Translations under genes and position numbers: made by a program | From: Mansonella perstans | Lineage: Eukaryota; Nematoda; Chromadorea; Rhabditida; Onchocercidae | DNA length: 64,000 bases | Assembly (NCBI GenBank): GCA_037074765.1 | Contig: JBAMDO010000007.1 | Span: 335,730 to 399,729, forward strand | Reading direction: 5' to 3' | Notes under the pieces: generated by a model | Seen by the model: the letters and a program-made list of their open reading frames with translations, nothing else | Databases searched by the model: none | What the model was told of the DNA's origin: nothing | Shown: positions 13,749 through 26,000 of the stretch, piece after piece | Position numbering within the stretch: the stretch's first letter is position 1 | How the letters are laid out: each line of letters begins with the position of its first letter

Positions 13749-14055
13749 GTATCTTCACGTCTCAGAACTGCAACATACGTTTTCACGATGCGTCGATACA
13801 TCATAACGCATTTCATCTTCCGACCAACCTGGATTGCAATTTTTCGGCACCTGTAATTAATGACAATAGAGGTTTAAGGGGATACTAGGTCTTTCTGATG
13901 GATAAGGAGTGGAGGATAGGAGGATTATCATATCGTTGGATGAATTCTCCAAGTATGGATAAGAAGAAATGAAAGAATGATTGAGGGGGAAAATCATTTC
14001 AGGACAATTTTATTAATCTTATTAAATAATTAAGTTTAGATTGAAAAAAGGCACG
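13749..14055. promoter_or_regulatory. shared head-to-head promoter region, rpap-2 / NOP16
   Basis: The 307 bp between two divergent start codons must hold both promoters or be shared by them. On the minus strand a coding-like stretch after an AG near 13852 runs without a stop to about 13770. It cannot be joined in frame to the RPAP2 start, so it is probably 5' UTR with a short upstream open frame. No TATA box was identified with confidence. Confidence 0.45.
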
Positions 14056-15591
14056 ATGAGATCAGTGAAACATGGAAGAAGGAAAGGTCGCCGACGCATT
14101 AATTACAGTAAAAGTTTGGTTGCTGCAAAAAAAAAAGCAATGAAAAGACAGAAAGCTATGGATGACATAACTTGGTAACTTGGTTTTGTATGATAATTTG
14201 ATATAGAATAGGCAGTTCTCTTCTTCCTCTCCCCGACTGCAAAACGGTAAGGATAATTTTGTGAAACAGCGTGATTTTCTTTATCCTGAAAATTATCTCC
14301 ATATTTTGGATTGGATTTAGGCCTAATTTTGAAACAAGCCTTACCGGTTGCCAACAGTTTTTTTGCTTTTCAGTAACACTTGTTTTTATTGATAGCACAT
14401 TGCTTCTGATGTCATCCATGTATTCTCAATACTGTAGTACCTTTGAGCTTTCCTACAAAGTGGTAAAAATTACTTTATTTCGCTTTCCATTAGATATACC
14501 AGTTAGACTGTTTTCCTGTATATTTATTGAACAAATTACAGTAAACAGATGCGCATAGCTTGGGACAAGAATGCTACAATCAAGCAGAACATGAAAGCGA
14601 TGGGACTTGCTTATGACTCAAACAAATTGTTTCCTTTGTCTTCAAGCATTGTAATTCTTTTTTTCGTAATAGAGTAATTGATGATTTAATTCGTTTTTTC
14701 ATTCCTCACAGGATATTTCATAAACTTTAGAGTTATTGATTTTGCAATGAAAATATTCAGTCGTTGTATATTTTATCATGTTTCATTTGTACAACGGTGC
14801 ATTCTTTTATAGAGCAACCATTGTGAAGAAATGGAAATTGGCGAACCAAAACTGTACGGTTCGGTTAAATCTCAGATGCTAAAAACTGTGAGTTTTCTAG
14901 GCATAATACCACGTTATTTAATCTATATTATTTTATTATTTTATTGCAAATTTTTGAAGGAAATCTAAACGCTAAGTTGATAACATAAACTCAGATAGTA
15001 TATCCAATTTCCAGAAATAATTGTAGTTATTAGGAGGATCGTGAACGTGCCTTGAATTATTTAAACTGTCTTTGTAGTTGAGCCGTTGATCTAAATTCTT
15101 GAAAACTTTTGGAAATTTATAGAAATCAGCCAGTGATGAGAAAGTTTCAAAGGTGATTGCTGCTTTGGAAAAAGAAGTTGAGGAAGAAGAAATAAGGCAG
15201 AAAAAAGGACGCAGTTATCGTTTGCTAGCTCGAGATATTGAATTTTGTGTTTACATGATAGAGAAGCATGGCGATGATTATGAGGTAAGGACCTTTCGAT
15301 TGATTCTTTCGTTTTGTTAGACTAAATCACTAGTAGTTCTTTTTATGTGTTGTGAAAAGTTAATCGTAGAGTTTTATACGCTTTGAATGTTTTGCGCTTG
15401 CAATTTATTTGAATTTGATAGATTTCTTGTTTATTCGAAAAATCTTGAAGTTTTCAATGCTTCAGAAAATGAGTCGTGATGCAAGGAATATTTATCAGGA
15501 TACATCGAAACAAATACAGCGAAAAATTCGTATCTTCAAACAATCTCCAGAATATTCAAAGTATTTAAAGCTTATGTCGCACATTTCATAA
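14056..15591 (+). CDS. nop16: nucleolar ribosome-biogenesis protein NOP16
   Basis: NOP16 is a small basic nucleolar protein needed for 60S pre-ribosome maturation. Exons: 14056-14174, 14542-14650, 14813-14887, 15123-15284, 15466-15591. Phases close, giving 196 residues. The N-terminus is strongly basic (MRSVKHGRRKGRRRINYSKS), as in the family. The block RIAWDKNATIKQNMKAMGLA matches the family's HAWDxxxSxxQNLxxMGLA region. Near the C-terminus MIEKHGDDYEKMSRDARNIY followed by QDTSKQIQRKI matches the NHGEDYKAMARDxxNYYQDT signature. No methyltransferase or RNA-binding fold is evident beyond this. The start was chosen as the first ATG that gives the basic N-terminus. Confidence 0.93.
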
Positions 15592-16990
15592 GTTATCAAA
15601 CTGGAATCTCTCCGACAAATTATCAGATTAAATTTGACTTTCTGAAAATATGCAAGAAGTGTGAACATTGTAGCCTGGTTATCACAAAAATTTTCATGCT
15701 CAAATGAATTTTGTCTTTTTAAAGTTTCTGCAGTTGTTCTCTATATTTTCTGTTTATTGTTATCCATAAAAGTTTTTTTGAGTTGGGATTACTGAAATAT
15801 GCAGAAGTTTTATGAACAAATGCAGTATAAAGTTTGATTTCTTTATGATGAAATTCGTTTTAAAAAAGAGCGATAGCAGTTGGAAAATATGATTACGGTG
15901 GAAAGTGCTTCTGTTCTTCTTTGAGGAGGAAAAAGTAAAAGTAGTCGACCGAAGGTGTTTATCTGTACAAGAAATCCTTAGTACAACGCCTAAGTGAATC
16001 TGGCTATTTATGTTTTTAGGCTGTTTTTTTGCTGGGCTAATTGGCCACTGGTTGAAACACTGCATTATCTCTCTTGAAAGCAGTTCTATTTCTGAAAGCT
16101 CAAGGATTTAGTTCTAAAAAAGTTAAGCTATGCACAGTGTGAATTTACTGTTTGTTATAGCCAGTCGGTTTGCTTCGACTAACCGGCAAGGTGTGTATGT
16201 CATGAAGCTTACTGAGATTCAAATCATAGATCCATATAGTTGTATTTAGACTTGGTTTGGTGGAGGATCACGTTCCTCAAAACGCCCGCTTCGATGTTTC
16301 CAATGACGGAAAATGTGCAACATGTTGTCACATGTACAATGATTCGTGTTTACTATGCTCAAAAAATCCCTCATTTTGAAGTGTTCCAATTTCCTATTCA
16401 AATTTTTTATTTTTTAAATCAAATTATGAGTTTAGAGGTTTTAACGTTTGAAATGTTATACCCGGTATTACTGTTATAGTCTTGTGTTATACAAAAGATT
16501 TTTTTAGAACTAAGTTTTAATATGCTAACTATTTATATGTACATGCCGCATTTCTCTTAGCTAAAGAGAAGATCTTAATTAATGTCAAGATATTTTCAAA
16601 ATAACTTTTTGCACTCACCAGGATCCAACTAGATTTCTTGCATGCTGCTCAACATCATTTTGATTTCATGATATTAGCCTTCTTTAATGGATATTACTTG
16701 AAAAATTCCGCATATATTTGATCTGAAATCTTGTTCGGAGAGAGATCATATTTTTTTTTTGATTTCATTCAAATTCACTGAATTGATTTTCATTGTTGTT
16801 TCAACTTTCTGTACAGCATTCTATGCTTGTTACGCCTTATTAGTTTTTACATTTACATAAGAAATTACAATTATGGTCGATGAATAATTTTGAAGAGATT
16901 CAAAAAATTATCAATTCAAACATGTAAAAATTGTTTTTGAAGTTTAAAATTGCAGCCAGAAGCTCTAAAATTGATTTGAAATACTATAGT

Positions 16991-16995
<5 letters not shown>

Positions 16996-17026
<31 letters not shown>
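16996..17026. repeat. poly-T tract
   Basis: Thirty-one consecutive T on the plus strand in intergenic DNA between NOP16 and SEC12. Confidence 0.9.
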
Positions 17027-17027
<1 letters not shown>

Positions 17028-17290
17028 TGTAAATTTTATGTCAGAATACTGAGTTGATTATTTCAAAACACAGTCAATTTAAAAACATAATTGTTTTTGG
17101 GAGGAACTCCTACCTAACATTAAATTAATAATATCGCAATCGTTACGAAGGAAAAACTGTAAACTTTGAACTTTGCTCTTTATCATTATTAGTATTGTTG
17201 TGAAAACTAACAGTGTAGCCATGCTAATATCATGTTTTGATAAAGAAAACTTTCATATTACATCATTTCATTTGTGATTAATCAGAGATA

Positions 17291-17370
17291 AAAATCAAAA
17301 TTTTCAAAGATAAAAAGATTTTCAAAAATTTTCAAAACTTTCAAAAACATTCTCAAAAATTTTCAAAACA
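17291..17370. repeat. low-complexity TTTTCAAAA repeat
   Basis: About 80 bp made of degenerate units of the type TTTTCAAAAA, partly self-complementary. No gene overlaps it. Confidence 0.75.
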
Positions 17371-17578
17371 AACTGTTGTTTGTTGTTTTAAGCTAAGAAT
17401 TGCCATTCTGATCCAAAAATATTTCTTTTAGCTTCCGAATAATACAAATGGTAATTTTTCAGTGATACTGTCATAACAACTTCAAAATAAAGTGTCCTGA
17501 GAAGAAAGCGTGACTTTCGTATGTATCGAAGGTCACTCACTTGCTATGAAGTTTTACTGAATTCGGATTTTGCAGCGG

Positions 17579-20500
17579 ATGAGTTGGGTTGATTCCATGG
17601 GAAATTTGACATCGAACGATAGCCCTCCGATCATTGCTCGTTGCTCCTTACCGGCCTATTGTGTCCAGATTGTTGGTAGTAGGCACATTCTACTTGGTGG
17701 CGGTGGAGGAGCATCTAAAACTGGTGTACCGAATAACATTCAGGTTTGTTTCTTTTCTCATTGTTGACTCATTTACGTCTTTCTCCATCACTTACATGAA
17801 GTATTTCTGTAGGATGTATAAGGTTCCTTCAAAAAGTCATATGAAAGTGAACAAATTAGGCACATTAGACGCATGCTACGTCAGATACATCCGAATTGAT
17901 CTTCAAATTAAGTGCTTTGTTGAAGGAAAACTAGAATCAGTTGAGAATTTCAATTTCTTATGTGTGAGTATTTTGAGTTGAAATCTCATTTAATTATGAT
18001 CTAAAACTGATTGTCTATGATATGGATAAACAGTTCAAGAAATCTAAAGGAACGATGTAGAAGTGTTTTTTTTTTTTTTTTGTAGACCCTGCTACTTTCG
18101 TTCGACTCGAAATCATTGGAAGTTGCAGCGAAGGATTTACCAAAAGCAAGTGAACGGTTACCGCTGGTAACGGAAGTTACAAACTCATTGGAAACCGATC
18201 CGTATGCAACGATGAATATGGATTGTGTATTACTGGGAGATTCAAAACAGGGCAAATATCTGTTGGCTGCTGGTCATAATGAGGTCAGTAGATAAATGTG
18301 ATTCCGATGATTGTGATGGATGTGATGAGATTTTAGTATCTTATTTCACCATTTCAACTTTGATATTTCAGTGAATTTGCCTTGTGTGAGGGATAATTGA
18401 AGAGGATCTATTGTTTCCGAGATGAGCGGAATAAAATTTGTTGCTTGTAGAACTATTAATGCATTACTACAATTTTTAGCATGCACATAGTTTTTTTGTT
18501 TTGCTGTTTGCATATTATCAGCAGTTTATCATTTATTTCAGGACTTTTTCTTTTTTTATATCAACGTCGACTGCTCTCTGGGCTCTTAGCGACACATTTA
18601 ATAATATTTTATAATTTCTAGAGTCGTTTTCCTTTTTCTCAAATAATTCTTTTAACAGGTACATTTAAAATTCTTTCTGGTTTCAGTATTGTGATTTGTA
18701 TGAGTCTAAGGGATTTTCACTATCAAAAGCAACGGAAAATAGAGAACCGCAACTGGCATTAAATTTTGAGAAAATTTCACGGATAATTTCGGATGAAAAA
18801 TCGATCAATGCTTACCAGGTAAAGATTTTCAAATATAAGGGAGAGCCGTAGAAATATTTTGCCTCTCATAGAGGAAAATCAATCAAACAGTTTTGAATCA
18901 AATTGTACTAACAGATTAGGATTAGATTTTTGAAAGATATGACTTTTGCAGAAAACTGTTCGATTCGATCGAACTGTCGAAGGCCAACCTCAGAGGCTAT
19001 ATACAGGTGGCGCAGACGGATGTATACGCATATGGGATGTGGGAACGTTAAGACAAGTAAGTGTTTTCGTGTTGCTTTACTTTGGACTTTTTCCTTTTCT
19101 AAATTTCTGCAAATATTTACACTATTTTTTCACATCTACGAAAACTACGAGTGATTTTTTTTTTTTTAATTATTTAAATAGCACATTATACATGGTAATT
19201 TTTCTGTTTTGTAGGGCTTTCCCTTGAAACAAACTCCGTTGATGAAAATTAAAGCTCATCAAGGGGATGTAGATGATTTGGATATCTCGCCGAATGGAAA
19301 GTTGTGCATCAGTGTGGGACATGATACTGCTGTATATATTTGGAACACAACAAACGGGGAAAAAATTTGCAGTTTACGGGTGCCAAATGAAATTGGTAAT
19401 GGATTTAAGGTAAGTGGATTATTCATTTTCGCTGAAAATTTAATGTCGATCTAGAAAAACGAGGGAATAGGACGTAGCTTGGATTTTCTGAGAACTGTTA
19501 AAAGTTTGATGACAAAGAATTAAATTGATAGGTTTTTAAATATATGTTGATGTTGAGACATTGAGATATGTTGAGCCTTCTTGACACATTTATAACCAAA
19601 TGAGATCGCCACTGAATCTAAACTCTTTCTATATTTTTGAAATCGATGAACTTCATTCTACAGGCTCGATCAGTGCGCTTTACGGTTCTTGGTTCTAAGA
19701 ACTCAATATTTTTGGCAATTTACAATCAAATTCGACTTACAAAAAGAGCTGTATCACACGTTGCGCTGTGGGCATTTAATAATGAACAGGATATATGTCG
19801 ACCAATACTTGTTCGAGAAGCTTGTAACGAGGTATTTAATTTTATGTTTGGCCTTCATCTAACTCTCCTCTTGTTATCTGTTTCAAAAAAGTGCTTGATT
19901 CTTATTTCAGTGCATTTGTACGTTAATTCGGCAAAGTTAAAATAGTTCTTGAAATAATAAACGCCCTGCTGCCAACCGGCAAACATTATAAAAATTATAA
20001 AAACAGTGGTGTTTTAAATTAAACTGTAGCCGATTTGATGATTGATTTAAGAGATTGGTGTGTAGTTTATTACAGACAGTATCGGCTTTAGCTGTTAGCG
20101 CCTGTGGTAATTTCTTTGCCGTTGGAACAATGGATGGAAGTGTAGGTATATATGATACACACGAATTGAAACTTCTACATTTTGCTAGAGAAACGCATAG
20201 TATCTTCGTTACAGGTAAGTTTTATTTTGATGAGTTAGCACAATTAGTTAAATTAAACTGGTTATCTGTGTTTTATGAAGCTAATTATAAATCCAAAGTG
20301 AATGAGAATTGATAAAAACCAGTAATGTGTCTTATATTCTTCATGAAGTAAGGAATATAAGATTGGTAGAGCTGTGGTTCTACGAATTATAGTTTCCGGT
20401 ACTGTTTCAGCTGTCGAATTTCTTCCTCGAAGAACGTACGATTTTGGTCCACTTAGTGGTGAAGTTGAACGGAAACATTCTTGTTATCCAGGATTGGCAT

Positions 20501-20676
20501 CCGAATATCGAGCAGCTGTAATTTCGCTCAGTGCAGACCAAACAGTTCAATTTCATACTGTGCCTTTCGTGAAACGGACTCTATTTACGTGTTTCTTATG
20601 TAAACTATCATTTTTGGCCTTCTTTTTATATTATATTGTCTGGTATCTATGTGACAGGCCAAAAAAATTGGATTAA
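17579..20676 (+). CDS. sec-12: SEC12/PREB, ER exchange factor for Sar1
   Basis: SEC12 (PREB) is an ER membrane WD40 protein that activates Sar1 and so starts COPII coat assembly. Exons: 17579-17747 (or 17743), 17869-17963, 18086-18283, 18687-18818, 18952-19056, 19215-19409, 19664-19831, 20076-20214, 20411-20676, about 480 residues. The N-terminal glycine-rich loop LLGGGGGASKTGVPNN is the family's potassium-binding loop region. WD repeats are visible at RLYTGGADGCIRIWDV, LCISVGHDTAVYIWN and FFAVGTMDGSVGIYD. The C-terminus has one hydrophobic segment (LFTCFLCKLSFLAFFLYYIV) and a short basic tail, giving the expected type II topology. Exon 2 is the weak point: the strong donor after base 17743 leaves the frame open, while a GT at 17748 with the AG at 17867-17868 closes it. 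All other phases close. A 3-base leader between AG and ATG suggests trans-splicing. Confidence 0.88.
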
Positions 20677-22132
20677 AAATTCATTGGGATGAAAGTGATC
20701 TATACATCCTGCTGGACGTGGAGCTGAACACAGGAGAGGTAGGTAAAATAAAAAAATTGATTTTATATTCTTATTTTGCAGTGGGTATTGTACTGTGTTA
20801 GGTTGAGGTTTACATGAGTAATTTAGTTTTCTGAGATTATCACAAATGTATTATTAGAAATGATACACATTTATCTCAGTTCCATGTAAGGATAATTGTT
20901 TTTTATTCATTCAAGACATTTTTTCATTGTCAATGTTTGTTAGGTTTTTTTGCATTGTTTTGATATTAAAAATGAAATTTGCTAAAACTTTGTGTTATTC
21001 AAAATGTCATCTTCATTCGAAGAATACAAATATTTTATGCTAAGTTAATCTGATTTTTTTGTTTATGTCTGTTCTCTTGGCTGCCTGATCTTTTTTGACC
21101 TTTCGTGAATTATAGTTTAATTTTTTGTGCGTATACTGAAGTTAGGTTAAATGATTGCAAAAACTGGGTCTGAAGTAGTCTTTTGAGTCGGAATTTTAAG
21201 ATCGGTTTAAAATCAGCGGCTAGCAACAATGAATCTTGACGAAGAATTCAAGACAGCTAGTATACATTTTACTTATCTGTGGTAATTGTGCTATTAAGTC
21301 TTTTTGTGTAAGCATCCTTTTCGTTTTTGTGCTTGTGCTGCGGATATTCCGTGCATTTGGAGTGATCCAATATCTTTCGTATGATTTTTTCTGGCGAAGT
21401 TTTCTATAGGTGTAGCTCGAACAGCATTTCATGTCTTTCACAAAGCTTTTTTTTTTGTAATTTATTTTTTTGTAATTTCTTTATATATTTTGTAATTTCC
21501 AGTCAGTTAAGGAAGCTGAAAAATGTCTCACGCAATCTCTCGTGGAAGTGATAATGGAAATGATACTAGTTTTGTCAAAGGTTATTTTAATTTTCTGAAC
21601 TAGTAGTAAGATTTTTTTGTTCAAGAATGATTTTGGTAGTCATGGAAAGAGTTATTTTAATTAGCTTCTGTGGAAAATTGCACTTTTTCCTCGTTTTCGT
21701 TCTGGTGCTGCTGTAGAAGGCTTTTCTACATGTCAAAAGTTTTAAAATCATCCTTTAGTGTTTGAAAGAGGTGTGCGGTTGTGTTTATAAAATCCTCCTC
21801 ATATATAACTTTATCGACGTGAGAGGCAACATTTGAACAGTGAAAACACTGCGAGGCGTATAAATTGTCAAGCGAGTCAAAGTAACACATAGATAATTGG
21901 GTGATAGAATTCAAGTGGCCATTAATATTGAAAACCCTGCTGGTGAATCGATTTAATGTACGTAGGATGGGTGACATTACTTTTTTTGTGAGGCGATACA
22001 CTGTCATGCTTTAATTTTTGAGTTGCTGAAGTGTCCTCAGAGTCGATCGACGTAACCCGATGAAAATATTCTCAGTGTACTGACTACATAATAAGATCAT
22101 TTATACTTTTGCAACAAATTTGTGCAGGGAAG
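20677..22132. other. intergenic region, SEC12 to securin-like gene
   Basis: No supported gene. Immediately after the SEC12 stop, an AG at about 20657-20658 followed by an open frame to about 20740 could serve as an alternative last exon, but it would remove the membrane anchor. Short minus-strand open frames near 21220-21441 and 21726-22007 lack splice signals and family resemblance. Confidence 0.45.
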
Positions 22133-23004
22133 ATGATGGATGTGAAGGGATATGGAACACCGCGCCGCGCTTTAGGTGATTTGAAAAATGTATTCGCAAC
22201 ACCGCTCAGCGCTGCTATCAAACGAAAAGTTCCAGAAAAGTCTCAGTCCTCATTCGATTTATTTCATGAGAATGAATTTGATAAAGTTAGTTGAAGGATG
22301 TTCCTTCAATTTATTATGATGTTGCAAAAATAATTTGTCATGTTGCCTTTCAAAATCCATGCTAAGTCCATATCGATTTAAGGAGAGGAATGTAGCTTCT
22401 GCTCCGGAAACTGAAGATTTCGATCCGATGCAGGAAACTGTCGATCCTATCGAAAAGTTCAACTTCGAAGAATGCGCAGGTAAATGCCATGGGAAAACTA
22501 ACATGATTTAATATGGAGATGGGCGAAAATAACACTTTCTGGTGAAGATTCGAAGTAGAGGAAAGCGAAATTCGAGCAGAGTGATGAATATTTTTCAGTT
22601 TTAGCGTCATCCTCTTTACTGATGGCTGCTTGATGATGATTTTATTTTTCTAAAATCTGATTCTCTAAGTCTGATTTCCAGAGACATACGAAGAGATATT
22701 TCCTAAACCAGAACAAAGGATTGATGTAGCAGATCTGCTGCATAACGTTCAGACTGATGATCGCTTCCTGCGAAGTCTTTTCAGCGAATTGTTGGATGGC
22801 GAAAATCTCAAATTGCTAAATGAAAGTAAATTGCAGTTTTCTTTTTCTTAGTACTTAATTGATGTTTGGAATTATTAGTAGTTCATCTCCACTACTTAAA
22901 ATTCAAGTTCTAAAGTGCGCTAAATTTTAGAAAATCCGCTGACAAATGAAGATTGCGATAAAGCGCTTACCGAAATCCTTCGTATTGAAATATCTGAGCA
23001 GTAA
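22133..23004 (+). CDS. small D-box protein, securin-like candidate
   Basis: Four exons, 22133-22285, 22383-22479, 22682-22825 and 22931-23004, close in phase and give 155 residues. The N-terminus carries RRALGDLKN (residues 11-19), a textbook RxxLxxxxN destruction box of the type read by the anaphase-promoting complex, followed by ATPLSAAIKRK. Around residues 74-80 DPIEKFNF resembles the EIEKF segment by which securin occupies the separase active site. The C-terminal half is acidic with a YEEIFPKPEQ motif. A D-box followed by a basic stretch and an acidic separase-binding region is the securin (PTTG/IFY-1) plan, and securins are very divergent between phyla. Other D-box substrates cannot be excluded, and no KEN box is visible. 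An AG at 22125-22126, just before the ATG, suggests trans-splicing. The acceptor of exon 2 is poor in pyrimidine. Confidence 0.5.
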
Positions 23005-26000
23005 TTCGATTGTTGCATTTTGAAGTGCTGTCTTGATGCTTATAGTAGTTGTCATTTTTTTGAATTGTTTTTTTTTTTTTTGGATATGATCTAGTTCCTA
23101 TATTTGCTCCGTTACGCTTAATAGTTTTTAAAGCAGTATCCGATTTCGCGAGTTTTATCTGCATGTTTGACTTTAATTACTAAAAATGAAAGAATGAGAA
23201 CTCAATTCCATGTGTACGTTGGGAAAAGATTCAAATCATATTATCGTTTTATGAAAGAATTTCTGATGCATTTTAAGCAAACCATATGACTTATTGTAAT
23301 TTAATTTAAACAGTTTTCTTTTACCAGAGCTTCTTTTTCATTAGAATTATTACTTTTTTCACACTCGCGAATTCCGCACTTTTTTCACTTCATTTCTTTT
23401 ATTTGTTTTTGCACAAATGTAGGTGATTTCTGCAGGAATAAGATTTTTTATATAAAATTTTGAAGGCTTGCAACAGAAATACTGATTTGAAGAGGTTTCT
23501 GTCAGTTCTAATAATAGTGTTTCTGTTCTGATATTCTTAGAAGTTTAATCTTCCCCTGATTCGGACAGATTCTTGCTTGTTTCAAATCTCCAAAAAAGAA
23601 AATGTGGAAGTGTTTTTTTTGCTTCCGAGTATGTTTTCGTGTGCACTTGTTGAGAAGCACTTCTGAATTTCACCAGCGCATTGCTAGTGCGTTGTTTAAA
23701 TTGGCGTTTAGAACAAATTATAGTATCGGCGGTAGGAAAGATTATTTTCGTAGAAATTTGTTTAATGAGAGATTTTTAGTGACATACAAATGATAAACAG
23801 TTCAATCTTTAAGGTTATAGCACTTGCTTAGAATGAAAAAGGATTGCAATATTTTTACAACGACTTTTATATGCAGATCAACGTCAGGAATAAAGTAAAG
23901 ATGGATAGGAATTCGAATTTATTTATTGGCATTACTTCATCTACGACATTTTTGATCGGATTGAATTGACATTGTCCTTGTTCATTCATTGGTTGGATTC
24001 TTGACACATTTAGAGAAATTTTTTTTTACCGAGACATTGTATTTTTTGTCAAATTATTAGATATTGCAGAATCATTATGGCGTAAGTAAATGGAATTGTC
24101 GGAAGAAACAAAGAAAAGAGAAGAAACAATAAAAAAAAATGAAATAAAAAGAGTGGTCATAGAAAGCTTGGTATCACTGAAAAGCAGTTGCATAAGTAGG
24201 AAGGATTAACTTGACGGCAAACACTAACGAAACTTTTCAGTCGGGAAATATTGTATAAACTTTGCTAAGATAGAATGGGACACTTCGGAGAATTTAACTA
24301 TTGACAATCCAATTGATGGCACATTTTAATGACGTTTTGAAAACAGAATAGCAAGAGAATTTCATCCTTCAATTGGCAATTTAAGATATAATTTTAGAGA
24401 CATTGACTGGAATGGCTGACGAAGATTCCTAATCCTACTAATGGTATCTTTAAGACAGCAAATGTTGCTTCAAATATGACAGAAAAATTGTTCTGCTTGT
24501 AAATGAAATTTCGAAAAATAATACAAGATTGGAAGTAAATTACAATGGTCGAATATTTGCTCAATCCTCTCGTTTTTCTTACGTAAACATTGTTATTCCA
24601 TTTTGCATAAAGAACTGAAAAGCATTTAGTGGAAAATTAATTGCTACTTGAAGGATTGCCTCATTTGTTTCCCAGGTAACGAGGAATGTTTCAAACTTCA
24701 TCGTGCATCCTCTCTCTAATATCAATTTCAAGTAACAACAATATACTTTTACGATCCGGTTTTACTTTCCAAAATTTCATTTTGATATCTTCTCATTTCA
24801 CTTCTTCAGATAATTGAAAATTTGTCATAGTGATATTGATCCCTTCCAGTATCCTCCTTTAACTGATGATACTTAATTTTGATAGCAACTTGTGCTCTCC
24901 GTTCCTTTTTTAATTCAATTTTAATTTGTCCCCTTATTTAAAGTAGTCAAAACCACTAAAGCACTATACATTAATAAAAATGCCACTCAAATATAGTGCA
25001 GTTGCATGGTTTATTTTTTATTTTCAGTTCTTGAAGAAGTGAACAATCTGTGAAATATGGTTTGCTTATTTTTTCCTTCGAGCAAAAGTCAAGATATATA
25101 CGATGTTTGCAAAATATAAAAGTCATTTAAACTTTAGTGAACACTTTATTTGTAGTAACAGAAAATATCATAGTATCCAGCCATTACAAAAGAATATTGA
25201 AATTCTCAACCTTATGACCTTCCAATGAGAACTTCGAGGGCCCAAGCATTGTTTCATGGTTATACGATGGTTACTTTCGTTTTCCCTTTTTTCTTTCTGG
25301 TACTCTTTGTAAAGTAATCCCTTTCATAATATCTTTCCCTCTGCTTTACAACTTTTTTTTCTAAATTTTTTTACCTATTTCAATACCTAGAAGGTAGTTG
25401 TTTGTATTTATTCGAGGCTTGCAAGGAAATATATTGTAAAATCAGTTTGTTTGGCCTACTAGCAAAATGTCGTATTTTGTCAGAAAATATTCTAAAACAA
25501 AAAGGTAAAAAAATTCTACGTTTCTAACTGTTATGTCAATCAACATCGACAGCAATTGTCGTTTGCTGATTTTGACTTATTGCTGCCTATGGGTTTAGTG
25601 TATTTATTTGCAGTTATGAAATTTTATTTAGTGAAGATTTTGGCTATCATGAAAACTTAATAAATTTCTTATAATGTTTTGCAACAGTTTTATGGCTAAT
25701 GACTCAATAAGGATAATAAAACAAGAAAAATGATAAAATTAGTTCATTAGAGACTTATTTTATCATTTTCCTAATAACAAGATGTTTGTCAAATGCCACC
25801 TGTTGAGATTTAGAACTTCATTTTTCATTCAGATTTTTATTGAATAAAATTTTTTTATTGACGAAAGATTTTTTATTGGATGAAATTTTTTTTTTTTATT
25901 GAATAAATTGCACAGAATAATAAGAGAAACAGAAGAGCATGAAAAAAGAAAGGGAATGAAGCATGAAATATTGTGCTCATTAATTAATTCATCAGAAAAT

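Larger units (their letters stand above)
15592..17578. other. intergenic region, NOP16 to SEC12
   Basis: No supported gene. It contains a 31-base T tract at 16996-17026 and a low-complexity stretch of TTTTCAAAA-like units at 17291-17370. An AG at 17574-17575, three bases before the SEC12 start codon, looks like a spliced-leader acceptor. Confidence 0.5.

Noticed and set aside
20657..20740. Possible alternative last exon of SEC12
   Set aside because: It would remove the C-terminal transmembrane helix that SEC12/PREB needs, so the read-through ending at 20676 was preferred.
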